A DNA stretch of 64,000 bases from Hydrogenophaga aromaticivorans (GTDB lineage: Bacteria; Pseudomonadota; Gammaproteobacteria; Burkholderiales; Burkholderiaceae_C). Below are positions 25,920 through 33,813 of this stretch, piece by piece. The notes beneath the pieces were generated by a model that had not been told where the DNA came from, searched no databases, and was given only the letters and a program-made list of their open reading frames with translations. The DNA is taken from NCBI RefSeq assembly GCF_013387465.1, contig NZ_VYGV01000013.1, positions 1 through 64,000 on the forward strand, written 5' to 3'. Numbering within the stretch: the first letter of the stretch is position 1; every line of letters starts with the position of its first letter. The translations under genes were made by a program, and so were the position numbers.

Positions 25920-26909
25920 TCATTGTTTCGGGATGTTCGCGCGCTCGATCACCGCGCCCCAGCGTTTGATGTCAGCGGCCAGCAGTTCAGCCGCCGTTTC
26001 GGGCGTGCTGCCTTCGGGGTCGATGTTCAGGTCGGCCAGCTTCTTGCGAACGTCGGGTTTCGCCAGGGCGGCGTTGATGTCCTTGTTCAGGCGCGCCACC
26101 ACGTCTCGCGGTGTCTTCGAGGGCACGGCCAATGCATTCCACGACGAGGCCACAAAACCCTTCACGCCCTGCTCGACGGCGGTCGGCACCTCGGGCAGCA
26201 CGGTGGAACGCTTCTGGCCGGTGACCGCGAGCGCGCGGAAGGCGCCGGCCTGGATCTGCGTCAGCGCCGGGCCGAGGATCTCGACGGCGGCATCCACCTG
26301 CTTGCCACGCAAGGCACCGACCAGGTTCGGCGTGCCGTTGAAAGGCACGATCTGGGCCTGAATGTCGGCACTGGACTTGAGCAGCTCGGCCGCCAGGTTC
26401 TGCGTGCTGCCGATGTTGATGCTGCCGATGTTGAGCTGGTTGGGATGGGCCTTGGCGAACGCGAGCAGATCGCCCAGGGTCTTGTGAGGCGAGTCGGCCG
26501 GCACCAGCACCACCAGATCGAAAGTGCCGAGTGTGGAGACGGGCGTGAAGTCCTTGACCGTGTCGTAGGGCAGGCTCTTGTACAGGCTGGCGGTCACGGC
26601 GGTGCCGTTGGACATGAGGAACAGGGTGTGGCCGTCGGACTCGGCACGTGCCACCGTGCTGGCGGCCACCACACCACCGGCGCCGGGTCGGTTTTCAATG
26701 GTGACCGGCTGGCCCAGCGACTGGGTCAACTCCGCACCCACGATGCGGGCGGTGAGGTCACCGGCCCCCCCGGCGGCGAACGGCACCACGATGCGCAGCG
26801 GTTTGCTGGGGAAGGCCTGTGCCATCGCGGGGGTGGCCAGGCCAAAAGCACCCAGGGCGATCGCGGAAACCATCACGGTGCGCCGGGAAAACAAGGTCTT
26901 GAGGTTCAT
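25920..26909 (-). CDS. Bug-family tripartite tricarboxylate receptor
   Basis: The 329-aa periplasmic receptor has a signal peptide (RRTVMVSAIALGAFGLATPA, cleavage after AMA) and Bug motifs FPSKPLRIVVPFAAGGAGDL, VTIENRPGAGGVVAAS, VARAESDGHTLFLMSNGT and GSINIGSTQNLAAELL. It is the first gene of the three-gene operon with the DUF1932 dehydrogenase and AEC permease. No TctAB is nearby, so it either uses distant permeases or acts as a sensor. Proximity to lig suggests an aromatic carboxylate ligand, which is inference. The start ATG has GGAG upstream (CAGGAGACCAGC). Confidence 0.92.
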   Translation of the reverse strand: MNLKTLFSRRTVMVSAIALGAFGLATPAMAQAFPSKPLRIVVPFAAGGAGDLTARIVGAELTQSLGQPVTIENRPGAGGVVAASTVARAESDGHTLFLMSNGTAVTASLYKSLPYDTVKDFTPVSTLGTFDLVVLVPADSPHKTLGDLLAFAKAHPNQLNIGSINIGSTQNLAAELLKSSADIQAQIVPFNGTPNLVGALRGKQVDAAVEILGPALTQIQAGAFRALAVTGQKRSTVLPEVPTAVEQGVKGFVASSWNALAVPSKTPRDVVARLNKDINAALAKPDVRKKLADLNIDPEGSTPETAAELLAADIKRWGAVIERANIPKQ

Positions 26910-26967
26910 GCTGGTCTCCTGTTGTGGGGTGTCGATCGCAAAAGCCGCCCCAATGTAGCGCCCAGAA

Positions 26968-26997
26968 AAAGGGCCTGCAATTGCTTGCAGGCCCTTT
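26968..26997 (-). terminator. Rho-independent terminator of the TRAP permease genes
   Basis: A perfect 13-bp stem AAAGGGCCTGCAA / TTGCAGGCCCTTT (26968-26980 with 26985-26997) has a TTGC loop. On the minus strand it is followed by TTTTTC. It lies 30 bp after the DctM stop and before the Bug promoter region, isolating the two transcription units. Confidence 0.9.
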
Positions 26998-27026
26998 CAG
27001 CTATGCAGGCTTTCGATAACCGGTCT

Positions 27027-28343
27027 TCACAGGCGCAGCACGAACAGCGTGATGCCGGGGAAGGCCACCAGGATCGCGGTGCGGATGAAGTCGCTGGTCA
27101 CGAAGGGCAGGATGGCGCGGTAGGTCTGCGTGATCGGTGTGTCGCGTGCCATCGAGTTGATGACGAACAGGTTCATGCCCACCGGCGGCGTGATCAATCC
27201 CACCTCCACCACGATCAGCACAAGGATGCCGAACCAGATGGCGAACTCCTCGGGCGGCAGGCCGAAGTCGAGCGCGGTCACGATGGGGAAGAACACCGGA
27301 ATGGTCAGCAGGATCATGGACAGCGAGTCCATGAAACAGCCCAGGATCACGTACAGCACCAGGATGGCGATCAGCACCAGCAGGGGACTCACACCCCAGC
27401 CCGACACCATGGCAGCGGCTTCCTGCGGCAGCTGCGACAGCGCCAGGAAGGTGTTGTACAGGCCCGCGCCCAGCACGATCATGAAGATCATGCCGGTGGC
27501 GATCGCGGTGCCCAGCACGGCTTCGAGCAGGGTCTTGCGGTTGAGGCCGCCGCTGAACCAGGCCGAGAGGCCCGTGCCGAACGCGCCGATGGCCGCACCC
27601 TCGGTGGGCGTGAACAGGCCGGTGTAGATACCGCCGACCACGGTCAGGAAGATCACCATCACGGGCCACACCTTGACGGTGGCGATCCAGCGGTCTTTCA
27701 TGGGCATGGGCGCCATGGAGCCCACTTCATGCGGCTTGAGGCGCGCATAGATCGCAATCACGATCATGTAGCCCACGGCGGCCAGAATGCCGGGCACGAA
27801 AGCCGCCAGGAACAGCTTGGCGATGTTCTGCTCGGTCAGGATGGCGTAGATCACCAGCACCACCGACGGCGGGATCAGGATGCCCAGCGTACCGCCCGCG
27901 GCCAGACAGGCGGTGGAGATGCCACCGGCGTAGCCCGCGCGCTTGAGTTCGGGCAGGGCCACCTGACCCATCGTCGCCGCCGTGGCGAGCGAAGAGCCGC
28001 AGATGGCGCCGAAACCGGCACAGGCGCCCACCGCGGCCATGGCCACGCCACCCTTGCGGTGACCGATCCAGGCCTCGGCCGCCTTGAACAGCGCCTGCGA
28101 CAGGCCGCCCAGCGCAGCGAACTGCCCCATGAGCAGGAACAGCGGAATGACCGACAGGTTGTAGTTCGAGAAGGTGCTGTAGGTCACCTGCTTGAGCTGA
28201 TTGAGGATCGGGTCCACCGACCCGTAGACCATCCACGCACCGCCCAGGCCACACACCAGCATGGACAGCCCGATGGGCACACGGATGAAGATCAGCAGCA
28301 GCAGGAGCGGAAACGACCAGAGAGCGAGTTCGACAGTTGACAT
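27027..28343 (-). CDS. TRAP transporter large permease (DctM type)
   Basis: The 438-aa integral membrane protein has roughly 12 helices: the transport channel of a sodium-coupled TRAP system. Typical stretches are MLVCGLGGAWMVYGS, GAICGSSLATAATMGQVALP, LAAGGTLGILIPPSVVLVIY and LITPPVGMNLFVINSMARDT near the end. The gene is 5 bp after the DctQ gene. It probably serves all three upstream receptors, since it is the only large permease here. A strong terminator follows. Confidence 0.95.
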   Translation of the reverse strand: MSTVELALWSFPLLLLLIFIRVPIGLSMLVCGLGGAWMVYGSVDPILNQLKQVTYSTFSNYNLSVIPLFLLMGQFAALGGLSQALFKAAEAWIGHRKGGVAMAAVGACAGFGAICGSSLATAATMGQVALPELKRAGYAGGISTACLAAGGTLGILIPPSVVLVIYAILTEQNIAKLFLAAFVPGILAAVGYMIVIAIYARLKPHEVGSMAPMPMKDRWIATVKVWPVMVIFLTVVGGIYTGLFTPTEGAAIGAFGTGLSAWFSGGLNRKTLLEAVLGTAIATGMIFMIVLGAGLYNTFLALSQLPQEAAAMVSGWGVSPLLVLIAILVLYVILGCFMDSLSMILLTIPVFFPIVTALDFGLPPEEFAIWFGILVLIVVEVGLITPPVGMNLFVINSMARDTPITQTYRAILPFVTSDFIRTAILVAFPGITLFVLRL

Positions 28344-28348
28344 GATGT

Positions 28349-28870
28349 TCAGTGCCCTGCGTTGGATTCAACCGTCCAGCCTTCGGGCTCGGACCCGAGA
28401 CCAAAACGGGTCAGGGTTTTGGCGACGTAGCAGACACAGCCGATCACGGCGCCCACCAGACACAGGGCATAGGCCCACCACACCGGCATCTGCAGGATGA
28501 ACGTGGTCTCCAGGTACTCCTTTTTCTCCAGCATGCCTTCCCAGAGCTTCCAGGTCAGCACCAGCCAGACCAGCGACATCAGGATGTCGCTGCCGGTGTC
28601 CACCGCCTTTTGCGCCCAGCGCGGCGTGTGCATGTAGAGCAGGTCCACCGTGGCATGACCGCCGCGCAGGTAGCACCAGGGCATGAAGAAGAAGATGGCG
28701 ATACCGACGCCGACTTCCACCAGTTCAAAGTCGCCCGGCACGGGCCCGAGCCCGATGCCGATCAGTGCACGTCCGGCGACGCTGGCCACGACCATGAGGG
28801 TCAGTGCCACGAGCATGATGCCGCCAAACAGGGCGGTCCACCGGGCAAACCGGTAAATCCAGTCAATCAT
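28349..28870 (-). CDS. TRAP transporter small permease (DctQ type)
   Basis: The 173-aa protein has four predicted transmembrane helices (about 15-35, 53-70, 95-112 and 133-155), matching DctQ: FGGIMLVALTLMVVASVAGR, VGVGIAIFFFMPWCYLRGGH and VDTGSDILMSLVWLVLTWKL. It forms the membrane complex with DctM, to which it is adjacent (5 bp). The 224 bp upstream hold a strong hairpin (29008-29036) and an AT-rich tract with a possible TATAGT -10, so separate or attenuated expression relative to the receptor is likely. Confidence 0.92.
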   Translation of the reverse strand: MIDWIYRFARWTALFGGIMLVALTLMVVASVAGRALIGIGLGPVPGDFELVEVGVGIAIFFFMPWCYLRGGHATVDLLYMHTPRWAQKAVDTGSDILMSLVWLVLTWKLWEGMLEKKEYLETTFILQMPVWWAYALCLVGAVIGCVCYVAKTLTRFGLGSEPEGWTVESNAGH

Positions 28871-29007
28871 TTCTGGTCCTTGTTATGGGGGTTGGCCTGC
28901 GCCAATTGTCTCCCATGGTTTTTCTTCCACCGCCGCCTGTTGCGCAGCGGCGGGACTATAGCTCAAAATTTCTTATTGTTAAATCAATTTCCCTTATCGA
29001 AATCTTC

Positions 29008-29036
29008 GCGATGTCCTGCCCCTGGCAGGACATCGC
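29008..29036 (-). terminator. Strong hairpin between receptor 1 and the permease genes
   Basis: A perfect 13-bp stem GCGATGTCCTGCC / GGCAGGACATCGC (29008-29020 with 29024-29036) has a 3-base loop. On the minus strand the following bases are GAAGATTTCG, without a proper U-tract, so it may attenuate transcription or stabilise the 3' end of the receptor mRNA rather than terminate fully. Confidence 0.65.
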
Positions 29037-29094
29037 CCCCGAGTGGCCGTCCGTCAGAAGACAGCGTCCACCCCGGGGCGGCACCAAAAAGCCC

Positions 29095-30135
29095 TTACTT
29101 CGCGTGTTTGGCAATCAGCGCACGGGCCTCCGAGGCCAGCTTGGCGCCGTCGATGTTCTTGCCCTTCATCTCCTTGACCCAGTCGGCCTCGACCGCGCCC
29201 GCGGTGCGGCGCCAGCGCTGGGTCTCGGCCACGTCGAGTGCCACGATGTTGTTGCCCGCCTTGACGGCGATGTCACGACCCACCTTGTCGGCATCGTCCA
29301 TCACGCGGCCGAACATGGCCGCGGTTTCGACACCCGAGTTGTTGTCGATCACCTTCTTCAGGTCGGCCGGCAGCTTGTCGTAAGCCGTGCGGTTCATGGT
29401 GAAGGCAAAGGTCTGGGTGAACAGACCTTCCTTGCCCGCGAACGTGGTGTGGTTCTTCACCAGTTCGGTGATCTTGAGCGAAGGCGTGACTTCCCAGGGG
29501 ATGGTCGTGCCGTCGATCACGCCCTTGGACAGGGCCTCGGTCACCGCCGGTACCGGCATGCCCACGGGCGTGGCGCCCAGCTTGCCCAGCATGTTGTTGA
29601 TGATGCGCGAGCCGCCACGGATCTTCATGCCGCGCAGGCTCTCCAGGCCGGTCACCGGCTGCTTGGTGTGGAACAGGCCCGGGCCGTGCGTGTGCACGGC
29701 GATCAGCTTGACGCTGCGGAATTCGTCGGCCGCGAACTTCTCGACGTATTCCTGAAAGGCCCGCGAGGACTGTTCGGAGACACCACCCATGAAAGGCAGC
29801 TCGAACACTTCGGACTTGTTGAAACGGCCCGGGGTGTAACCCAGCACGGTCCAGGTGATGTCGGCCACACCATCGCGCGCCTGGTCAAACAGCTGGGGCG
29901 GCGTGCCGCCCATGGCCATGGCGTGGAACAGCTGCACCTTGATGCGGCCACCCGATTCGGCTTCGATCTTCTTGGCCCAGGGCACCAGGGCCTTGGAGGG
30001 AATGGGGGCCTGGGGCGGCAGGAACTGGTGCAGACGCAGCGTCACGGTCTGCTGGGCCAGCGCGCTACCCGCCATCAGGGTGGTCAGGGCGGCGCCCAGC
30101 GCGGCCAGGGTGGTTCGGCGTTTCAAGAAGCTCAT
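29095..30135 (-). CDS. TRAP transporter solute receptor (DctP family), copy 1
   Basis: The 346-aa periplasmic binding protein has a signal peptide (MSFLKRRTTLAALGAALTTL, cleavage after ALA) then QQTVTLRLHQFLPPQAPIPS. DctP marks are MKIRGGSRIINNMLGKLGAT with the ligand-carboxylate-binding Arg, PVPAVTEALSKGVIDGTTIP and VFELPFMGGVSEQSS. It is strikingly similar to the two receptor genes upstream, especially copy 2, so arose by tandem duplication. Hydroxycinnamate-binding TarP-type receptors belong to this family; together with the feruloyl-CoA genes next door, phenylpropanoid acids are the likely ligands (inference). ATG at 30135 is preceded by GGAG. Confidence 0.93.
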   Translation of the reverse strand: MSFLKRRTTLAALGAALTTLMAGSALAQQTVTLRLHQFLPPQAPIPSKALVPWAKKIEAESGGRIKVQLFHAMAMGGTPPQLFDQARDGVADITWTVLGYTPGRFNKSEVFELPFMGGVSEQSSRAFQEYVEKFAADEFRSVKLIAVHTHGPGLFHTKQPVTGLESLRGMKIRGGSRIINNMLGKLGATPVGMPVPAVTEALSKGVIDGTTIPWEVTPSLKITELVKNHTTFAGKEGLFTQTFAFTMNRTAYDKLPADLKKVIDNNSGVETAAMFGRVMDDADKVGRDIAVKAGNNIVALDVAETQRWRRTAGAVEADWVKEMKGKNIDGAKLASEARALIAKHAK

Positions 30136-30449
30136 GGGTTCTCCGGGGATGAAAAAAGTCGTCCGCTGATCACGGCGCAAGTGGCTGCGTCATAGCGCGG
30201 CCATCGTTTGGCAAGCGCCGGAACTTTGAACCTGATCAAGGGCGCTGACCAGATCGGAACGCTTCTTTCAGCTATGCCGGGTTGATATGTACCAACTGGT
30301 TCAATGTCAGATTGGTATGACATGACAAAACCTGATGCCATCGAACGAACAAGCGCACGCACCCCAAAAAAAGCGCCAACCCCTGTCGTGCTGGCGCATC
30401 CGGAAGCGCACGGGCGATGGGCCCGACGGCCCATCGCCTGCTCAGGCGT
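30136..30449. other. 314-bp gene-free spacer between receptor copies 1 and 2
   Basis: No supported gene. The right part (30366-30437) is the terminator of copy 2. The left part (about 30180-30330) is AT-richer and includes GTATGACATGACAAAAC; it presumably holds the promoter of copy 1, but I could not fix a clear -35/-10 pair. Confidence 0.6.
30366..30437 (-). terminator. Double-hairpin terminator after receptor copy 2
   Basis: Minus strand, 13 bases after the stop: first a perfect 10-bp stem GCGATGGGCC / GGCCCATCGC with a 4-base loop (30414-30437), then a second hairpin GCGCCA / TGGCGC (30373-30378 with 30392-30397) followed by seven T residues (30372-30366). The second is a classical intrinsic terminator. 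Confidence 0.85.
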
Positions 30450-31493
30450 TCACTTCGAGTACTTGGCAATCAGTGCACGGGCCTCCGAGGCCAGCTTGGC
30501 GCCATCGATGTTCTTGCCCTTCATCTCGTTGACCCAGTCGGTCTCCACGGTGCCAGCGGTGCGACGCCAGCGCTGGGTCTCGGCCACGTCCAGCGCCACG
30601 ATGTTGTTGCCGGCCTTCTCGGCGATCGCGCGGCCCACCTTGTCGCCTTCGTCCATGGCCCGGCCGAACATGGCCGCGGTCTCGATGCCCGAGTTGTTGT
30701 CGATCACCTTCTTCAGGTCGGCGGGCAGCTTGTCGTAGGCCGAGCGGTTCATGGAGAACGCGAAGGTCTGGGTGTACAGACCCTGCTGGCCGGCGAAGGT
30801 GGTGTGGTTCTTCACCAGCTCGCTCACCTTGAGCGCGGGCGTCACTTCCCAGGGAATCGTGGTGCCATCGATCACGCCTTTGGACAAGGCTTCGGTCACG
30901 GCCGGCACCGGCATGCCCACCGGGTTCGCACCCAGCTTGGTGAGCATGTTGTTGATGATGCGCGAACCGCCGCGGACCTTCATGCCGCGCAGGCTCTCAA
31001 GACCCGTCACCGGGGCCTTGGTGTGGAACAGACCCGGGCCGTGGGTGTGCACCGCGATGAGCTTGACGTCCTTGAACTCGTCGGCGGCGAACTTCTCCAC
31101 GTACTCCTGGAAGGCGCGCGAGGATTGCTCGGCCGAGCCGCTCATGAACGGCAGTTCAAACACCTCGGACTTGTTGAAACGCCCCGGCGTGTAACCCAGC
31201 ACGGTCCAGGTGATGTCCACCACGCCATCGCGCGCCTGGTCAAACAGCTGCGGAGGCGCGCCGCCCAGCTGCATGGCGTGGAACAGCTGGATCTTGATGC
31301 GGCCGCCGGACTCGGCCTCCACCTTCTGGGCCCAGGGCACGATGGCCTTGGCGGGGATGGTGGCCTGCGGGGGCAGCATCTGGTGCAGCCGCAGGGTCAT
31401 GGTCTGCTGGGCCGAGGCGGTGCCCGCGAACAAGGTGCTGGCGGCGGCGGCGGCCAAGGCTGCCAACGCGGCTCGGCGTTTGATGGTACGCAT
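30450..31493 (-). CDS. TRAP transporter solute receptor (DctP family), copy 2
   Basis: The 347-aa periplasmic receptor has the signal peptide MRTIKRRAALAALAAAAAST with cleavage after ASA, then QQTMTLRLHQMLPPQATIPA. It is nearly collinear with copy 1, with no gaps over the mature part: shared KSEVFELPFM, HTHGPGLFHTK, IINNML, MPVPAVTEALSKGVIDGTTI and AETQRWRRTAG. The Arg of MKVRGGSRIINN is kept. ATG at 31493 has GGAG upstream (CAGGAGACTGCA). It is followed by its own terminator, so expression can differ from copy 1. Copy number suggests different but related ligands. Confidence 0.93.
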   Translation of the reverse strand: MRTIKRRAALAALAAAAASTLFAGTASAQQTMTLRLHQMLPPQATIPAKAIVPWAQKVEAESGGRIKIQLFHAMQLGGAPPQLFDQARDGVVDITWTVLGYTPGRFNKSEVFELPFMSGSAEQSSRAFQEYVEKFAADEFKDVKLIAVHTHGPGLFHTKAPVTGLESLRGMKVRGGSRIINNMLTKLGANPVGMPVPAVTEALSKGVIDGTTIPWEVTPALKVSELVKNHTTFAGQQGLYTQTFAFSMNRSAYDKLPADLKKVIDNNSGIETAAMFGRAMDEGDKVGRAIAEKAGNNIVALDVAETQRWRRTAGTVETDWVNEMKGKNIDGAKLASEARALIAKYSK

Positions 31494-31569
31494 TGCAGTC
31501 TCCTGTCGTTGAAAGATGTTCTGCTCTGGCCTGCTCCGACGGGGCACAAGGCTGATCGGCCCGGCGTGG

Positions 31570-31598
31570 AAAAGCCGGGCTTGTGCGGCCCGGCTTTT
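31570..31598 (-). terminator. Rho-independent terminator after receptor copy 3
   Basis: An 11-bp perfect stem AAAAGCCGGGC / GCCCGGCTTTT (31570-31580 with 31588-31598) has a 7-base loop and lies 22 bp after the stop of copy 3. The stem itself supplies the T-run on the minus strand (TTTT). It would limit read-through into copy 2. Confidence 0.8.
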
Positions 31599-31619
31599 TC
31601 CTGTACCCGGGACCGGCGC

Positions 31620-32648
31620 TTATTTGGCGTGTTTCGCGATCATCGCGCGCGCATCGGACACCAGCTTGGCGCCGTCGATGTTCTTGGCCTTCATGTCGTT
31701 GATCCAGTCGCTCTCGACCACGCCAGCGGTGCGCTTCCAGCGCTGCACTTCGGCCACGTCGAGTTCGGTGATTTTGTTGCCGGCCTTCACAGCCAGGTCG
31801 CGACCGACGTTGTCACCCACATCCTGTGTGCGGGCAATCATCGCGCTGAATTCGAGGCCCGAGTTGTCATCGATGATCTTCTTGAGATCGGCTGGCAGCT
31901 TGTTGTAGGCGCCCTTGTTCATGGCGACGACGAAGGTTGTCACATACAAGGCCTTGTCGCCGGCAAAGGTGGTGTGGTTCTTCACCAGTTCATGCACCTT
32001 CAGCGCAGGCGCCACTTCCCAGGGAATCGTGGTGCCATCGAGCACGCCCTTGGAAAGCGCTTCGGTCACGGCCGGCACCGGCATGCCCACGGGCGTGGCG
32101 CCGAGCTTGACCAGCATGTTGTTGACGACACGGGTGCCACCGCGGATCTTCATGCCGCGCAGGCTTTCCAGGCCAACCACCGGCTGCTTGGTGTGGAACA
32201 GGCCGGGACCGTGGGTGTGCACAGCCAGCACGTGGACGTCCTTGTACTCATCCATGGCGTTCTTCTGCACGTACTCCCACAGCGCACGAGAGGTCTTCTC
32301 GGCCGACAGGCCCGCGATGAAAGGCAGCTCGAACACCTCCGACTTGGGGAAGCGGCCCGGCGTGTAGCCCGGCAGCGTCCAGACGATGTCCACCACGCCG
32401 TCGCGCGCCTGGTCGAACAGCTGCGGCGGGGTGCCGCCCAGCTGCATCGAGCTGAACATCTGGATCTTGATGCGACCGTTCGAATCGGCCTCGATCTTCT
32501 TCGCCCAGGGAGTCAGCGCCTTGGCCGGCACCGTGCCCTGCGGCGGCAGGAACTGGTGCAGGCGCAGGGTCACTTCCTGCGCGAAAGCGGACAAGCTGGC
32601 CGAGGCAGCCAGCGCCAATGTGGCGATCTTGAATTTCCATGCAGTCAT
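31620..32648 (-). CDS. TRAP transporter solute receptor (DctP family), copy 3
   Basis: The 342-aa periplasmic receptor has signal peptide MTAWKFKIATLALAASASLS, cleavage after AFA, then QEVTLRLHQFLPPQGTVPAK. It is clearly paralogous to copies 1 and 2 but more diverged (SSMQLGGTPPQLFDQARDGV, LWEYVQKNAMDEYKDVHVLA, IIDDNSGLEFSAMIARTQDV). The binding Arg in MKIRGGTRVVNNMLVKLGAT is retained. ATG at 32648 follows GGAG with good spacing; a TTG at 32660 was rejected. A 26-bp site shared with the amidohydrolase/crotonase promoter lies upstream (32715-32740), tying this receptor to the phenylpropanoid genes. Confidence 0.93.
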   Translation of the reverse strand: MTAWKFKIATLALAASASLSAFAQEVTLRLHQFLPPQGTVPAKALTPWAKKIEADSNGRIKIQMFSSMQLGGTPPQLFDQARDGVVDIVWTLPGYTPGRFPKSEVFELPFIAGLSAEKTSRALWEYVQKNAMDEYKDVHVLAVHTHGPGLFHTKQPVVGLESLRGMKIRGGTRVVNNMLVKLGATPVGMPVPAVTEALSKGVLDGTTIPWEVAPALKVHELVKNHTTFAGDKALYVTTFVVAMNKGAYNKLPADLKKIIDDNSGLEFSAMIARTQDVGDNVGRDLAVKAGNKITELDVAEVQRWKRTAGVVESDWINDMKAKNIDGAKLVSDARAMIAKHAK

Positions 32649-32714
32649 GCGTTTCTCCAATGGTGGTGCTCAATCAATGAGCGGTGGCGAGCGTTCTGCG
32701 TCATCGCAACCGCT

Positions 32715-32740
32715 TAGTTATTGTTTATAACCATAAGCGC
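32715..32740. promoter_or_regulatory. Putative operator A (GTTAT-N5-ATAAC)
   Basis: A 15-bp dyad GTTAT-N5-ATAAC (32717-32731) sits inside a 26-bp stretch of which 22 positions are identical to a stretch at 33757-33782. It lies 70-90 bp upstream of receptor copy 3 in an AT-rich tract. Two such matches in the two control regions flanking one gene argue for a shared regulator. Confidence 0.65.
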
Positions 32741-32836
32741 ACCGGACTGCATGGGTGTTTTCCCTAGCGCCCCGGTCCCATCGGCACCTTCCGGCCACGG
32801 CACCACAGGAGCCGTGCACCAGAGCCTGAGGGTTGT

Positions 32837-33700
32837 TCAGGCCAGTCCCAGCAGACGCACTGCGTTGCCCTTCAGGATGCCAGGCATCACCTCGGGCTTG
32901 AAGCCGGCGACTTCAAAATCCTTCATCCAGCGCTCGGGGGTGATCAGCGGGTAATCGCTGCCGAACAGGATGCGGTCCTTCAGCAGCGTGTTGGCGTACT
33001 GCACCAGCTGCTTGGGGAAGTACTTCGGGCTCCAGCCCGAAAGGTCGATCCACACATTGGGCTTGTGCGTCGCCACGCTCAGCGCCTCATCCTGCCAGGG
33101 GAAGCTGGGGTGCGCCATGACGATCTGCATGTCGGGGAAATCGATCGCCACATCGTCGAGGTGCATGGGGTTGCTGTATTCCAGGCGCAGACCGCCGCCG
33201 CAACGCATGCCCGAGCCGATGCCGCTGTGCCCTGTGTGAAAAATGGCGGGCAGCTTGTGCGCGTTGATCACCTCGTAGATCGGCCAGGCCATCTTGTCGT
33301 AGGGGTGGTAGCCCTGCACCGTGGGGTGAAACTTGAAGCCCTTGATGCCCTCTTCCTGGATCAGGCGTTCGGCCTCGCGAGCGCCCATCTTGCCTTTGTG
33401 CGGATCGATGCTGGCGAAGGCCACCATCATGTCGCTGTTCTCGCGTGCGGCCTGGGCGATTTCTTCGTTGGGGATGCGGCGGCGGCCCAGCTGCGACTCG
33501 CTGTCCACCGTGAACATCACCAGACCGATTTTGCGTTCGCGGTAGTACGCCACCGTTTCGGCGATGGTCGGCCGGCGGTCGCTACCGAAGTACTTGTCGG
33601 CGGCGCGATCGTATTCCTCGCCATAGTTGTCAAAGGGGTTGCGGCAGCTCACTTCGGCGTGGGTGTGGATGTCGATGGCGATGAGGTTGTGGTGGTCCAT
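32837..33700 (-). CDS. Amidohydrolase (COG2159; CouO-like candidate)
   Basis: The 287-aa metal-dependent TIM-barrel hydrolase has HxH in strand 1 (IAIDIHTHAEVSCRNP), FKFHPTVQGYHPY, IFHTGHSGIGSGM, IVMAHPSFPWQDEALSV and catalytic Asp in RILFGSDYPLITPERW. It belongs with ACMSD-type decarboxylases and hydrolases. In Rhodococcus, a member of this superfamily (CouO) hydrolyses 4-hydroxyphenyl-beta-ketoacyl-CoA during p-coumarate degradation. Divergent placement from crotonase and feruloyl-CoA synthase genes makes that role attractive here, though it is inference. ATG at 33700 with AAGAGAG upstream. Confidence 0.85.
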   Translation of the reverse strand: MDHHNLIAIDIHTHAEVSCRNPFDNYGEEYDRAADKYFGSDRRPTIAETVAYYRERKIGLVMFTVDSESQLGRRRIPNEEIAQAARENSDMMVAFASIDPHKGKMGAREAERLIQEEGIKGFKFHPTVQGYHPYDKMAWPIYEVINAHKLPAIFHTGHSGIGSGMRCGGGLRLEYSNPMHLDDVAIDFPDMQIVMAHPSFPWQDEALSVATHKPNVWIDLSGWSPKYFPKQLVQYANTLLKDRILFGSDYPLITPERWMKDFEVAGFKPEVMPGILKGNAVRLLGLA

Positions 33701-33756
33701 GGTGGCTCTCTTCTAAGGGTAAACACGGAGGTTGATCCGAAGGGTTTTTCTTGATT

Positions 33757-33782
33757 TAGTTATGGGTTATAACAATAATCGC
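33757..33782. promoter_or_regulatory. Putative operator B (GTTAT-N5-ATAAC) in divergent promoter
   Basis: A dyad GTTAT (33759-33763) N5 ATAAC (33769-33773) lies midway between the divergent amidohydrolase and crotonase start codons, 22 of 26 positions identical to operator A. The centre (GGGTTATAA) could overlap -10 elements in either direction. The MarR regulator at 40972 is the nearest candidate ligand-responsive binder. Confidence 0.65.
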
Positions 33783-33813
33783 ATCACTCAACAAGCAGGT
33801 TACTCCCTTCATC

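Noticed and set aside
25884..28340. Very long open frames opposite known genes (also 30417-32717 and 34443-36689)
   Set aside because: They are antisense to clear Bug, TRAP and feruloyl-CoA synthase genes, are rich in His/Gln/Arg/Gly as expected from high-GC codon mirrors, and show no domain.
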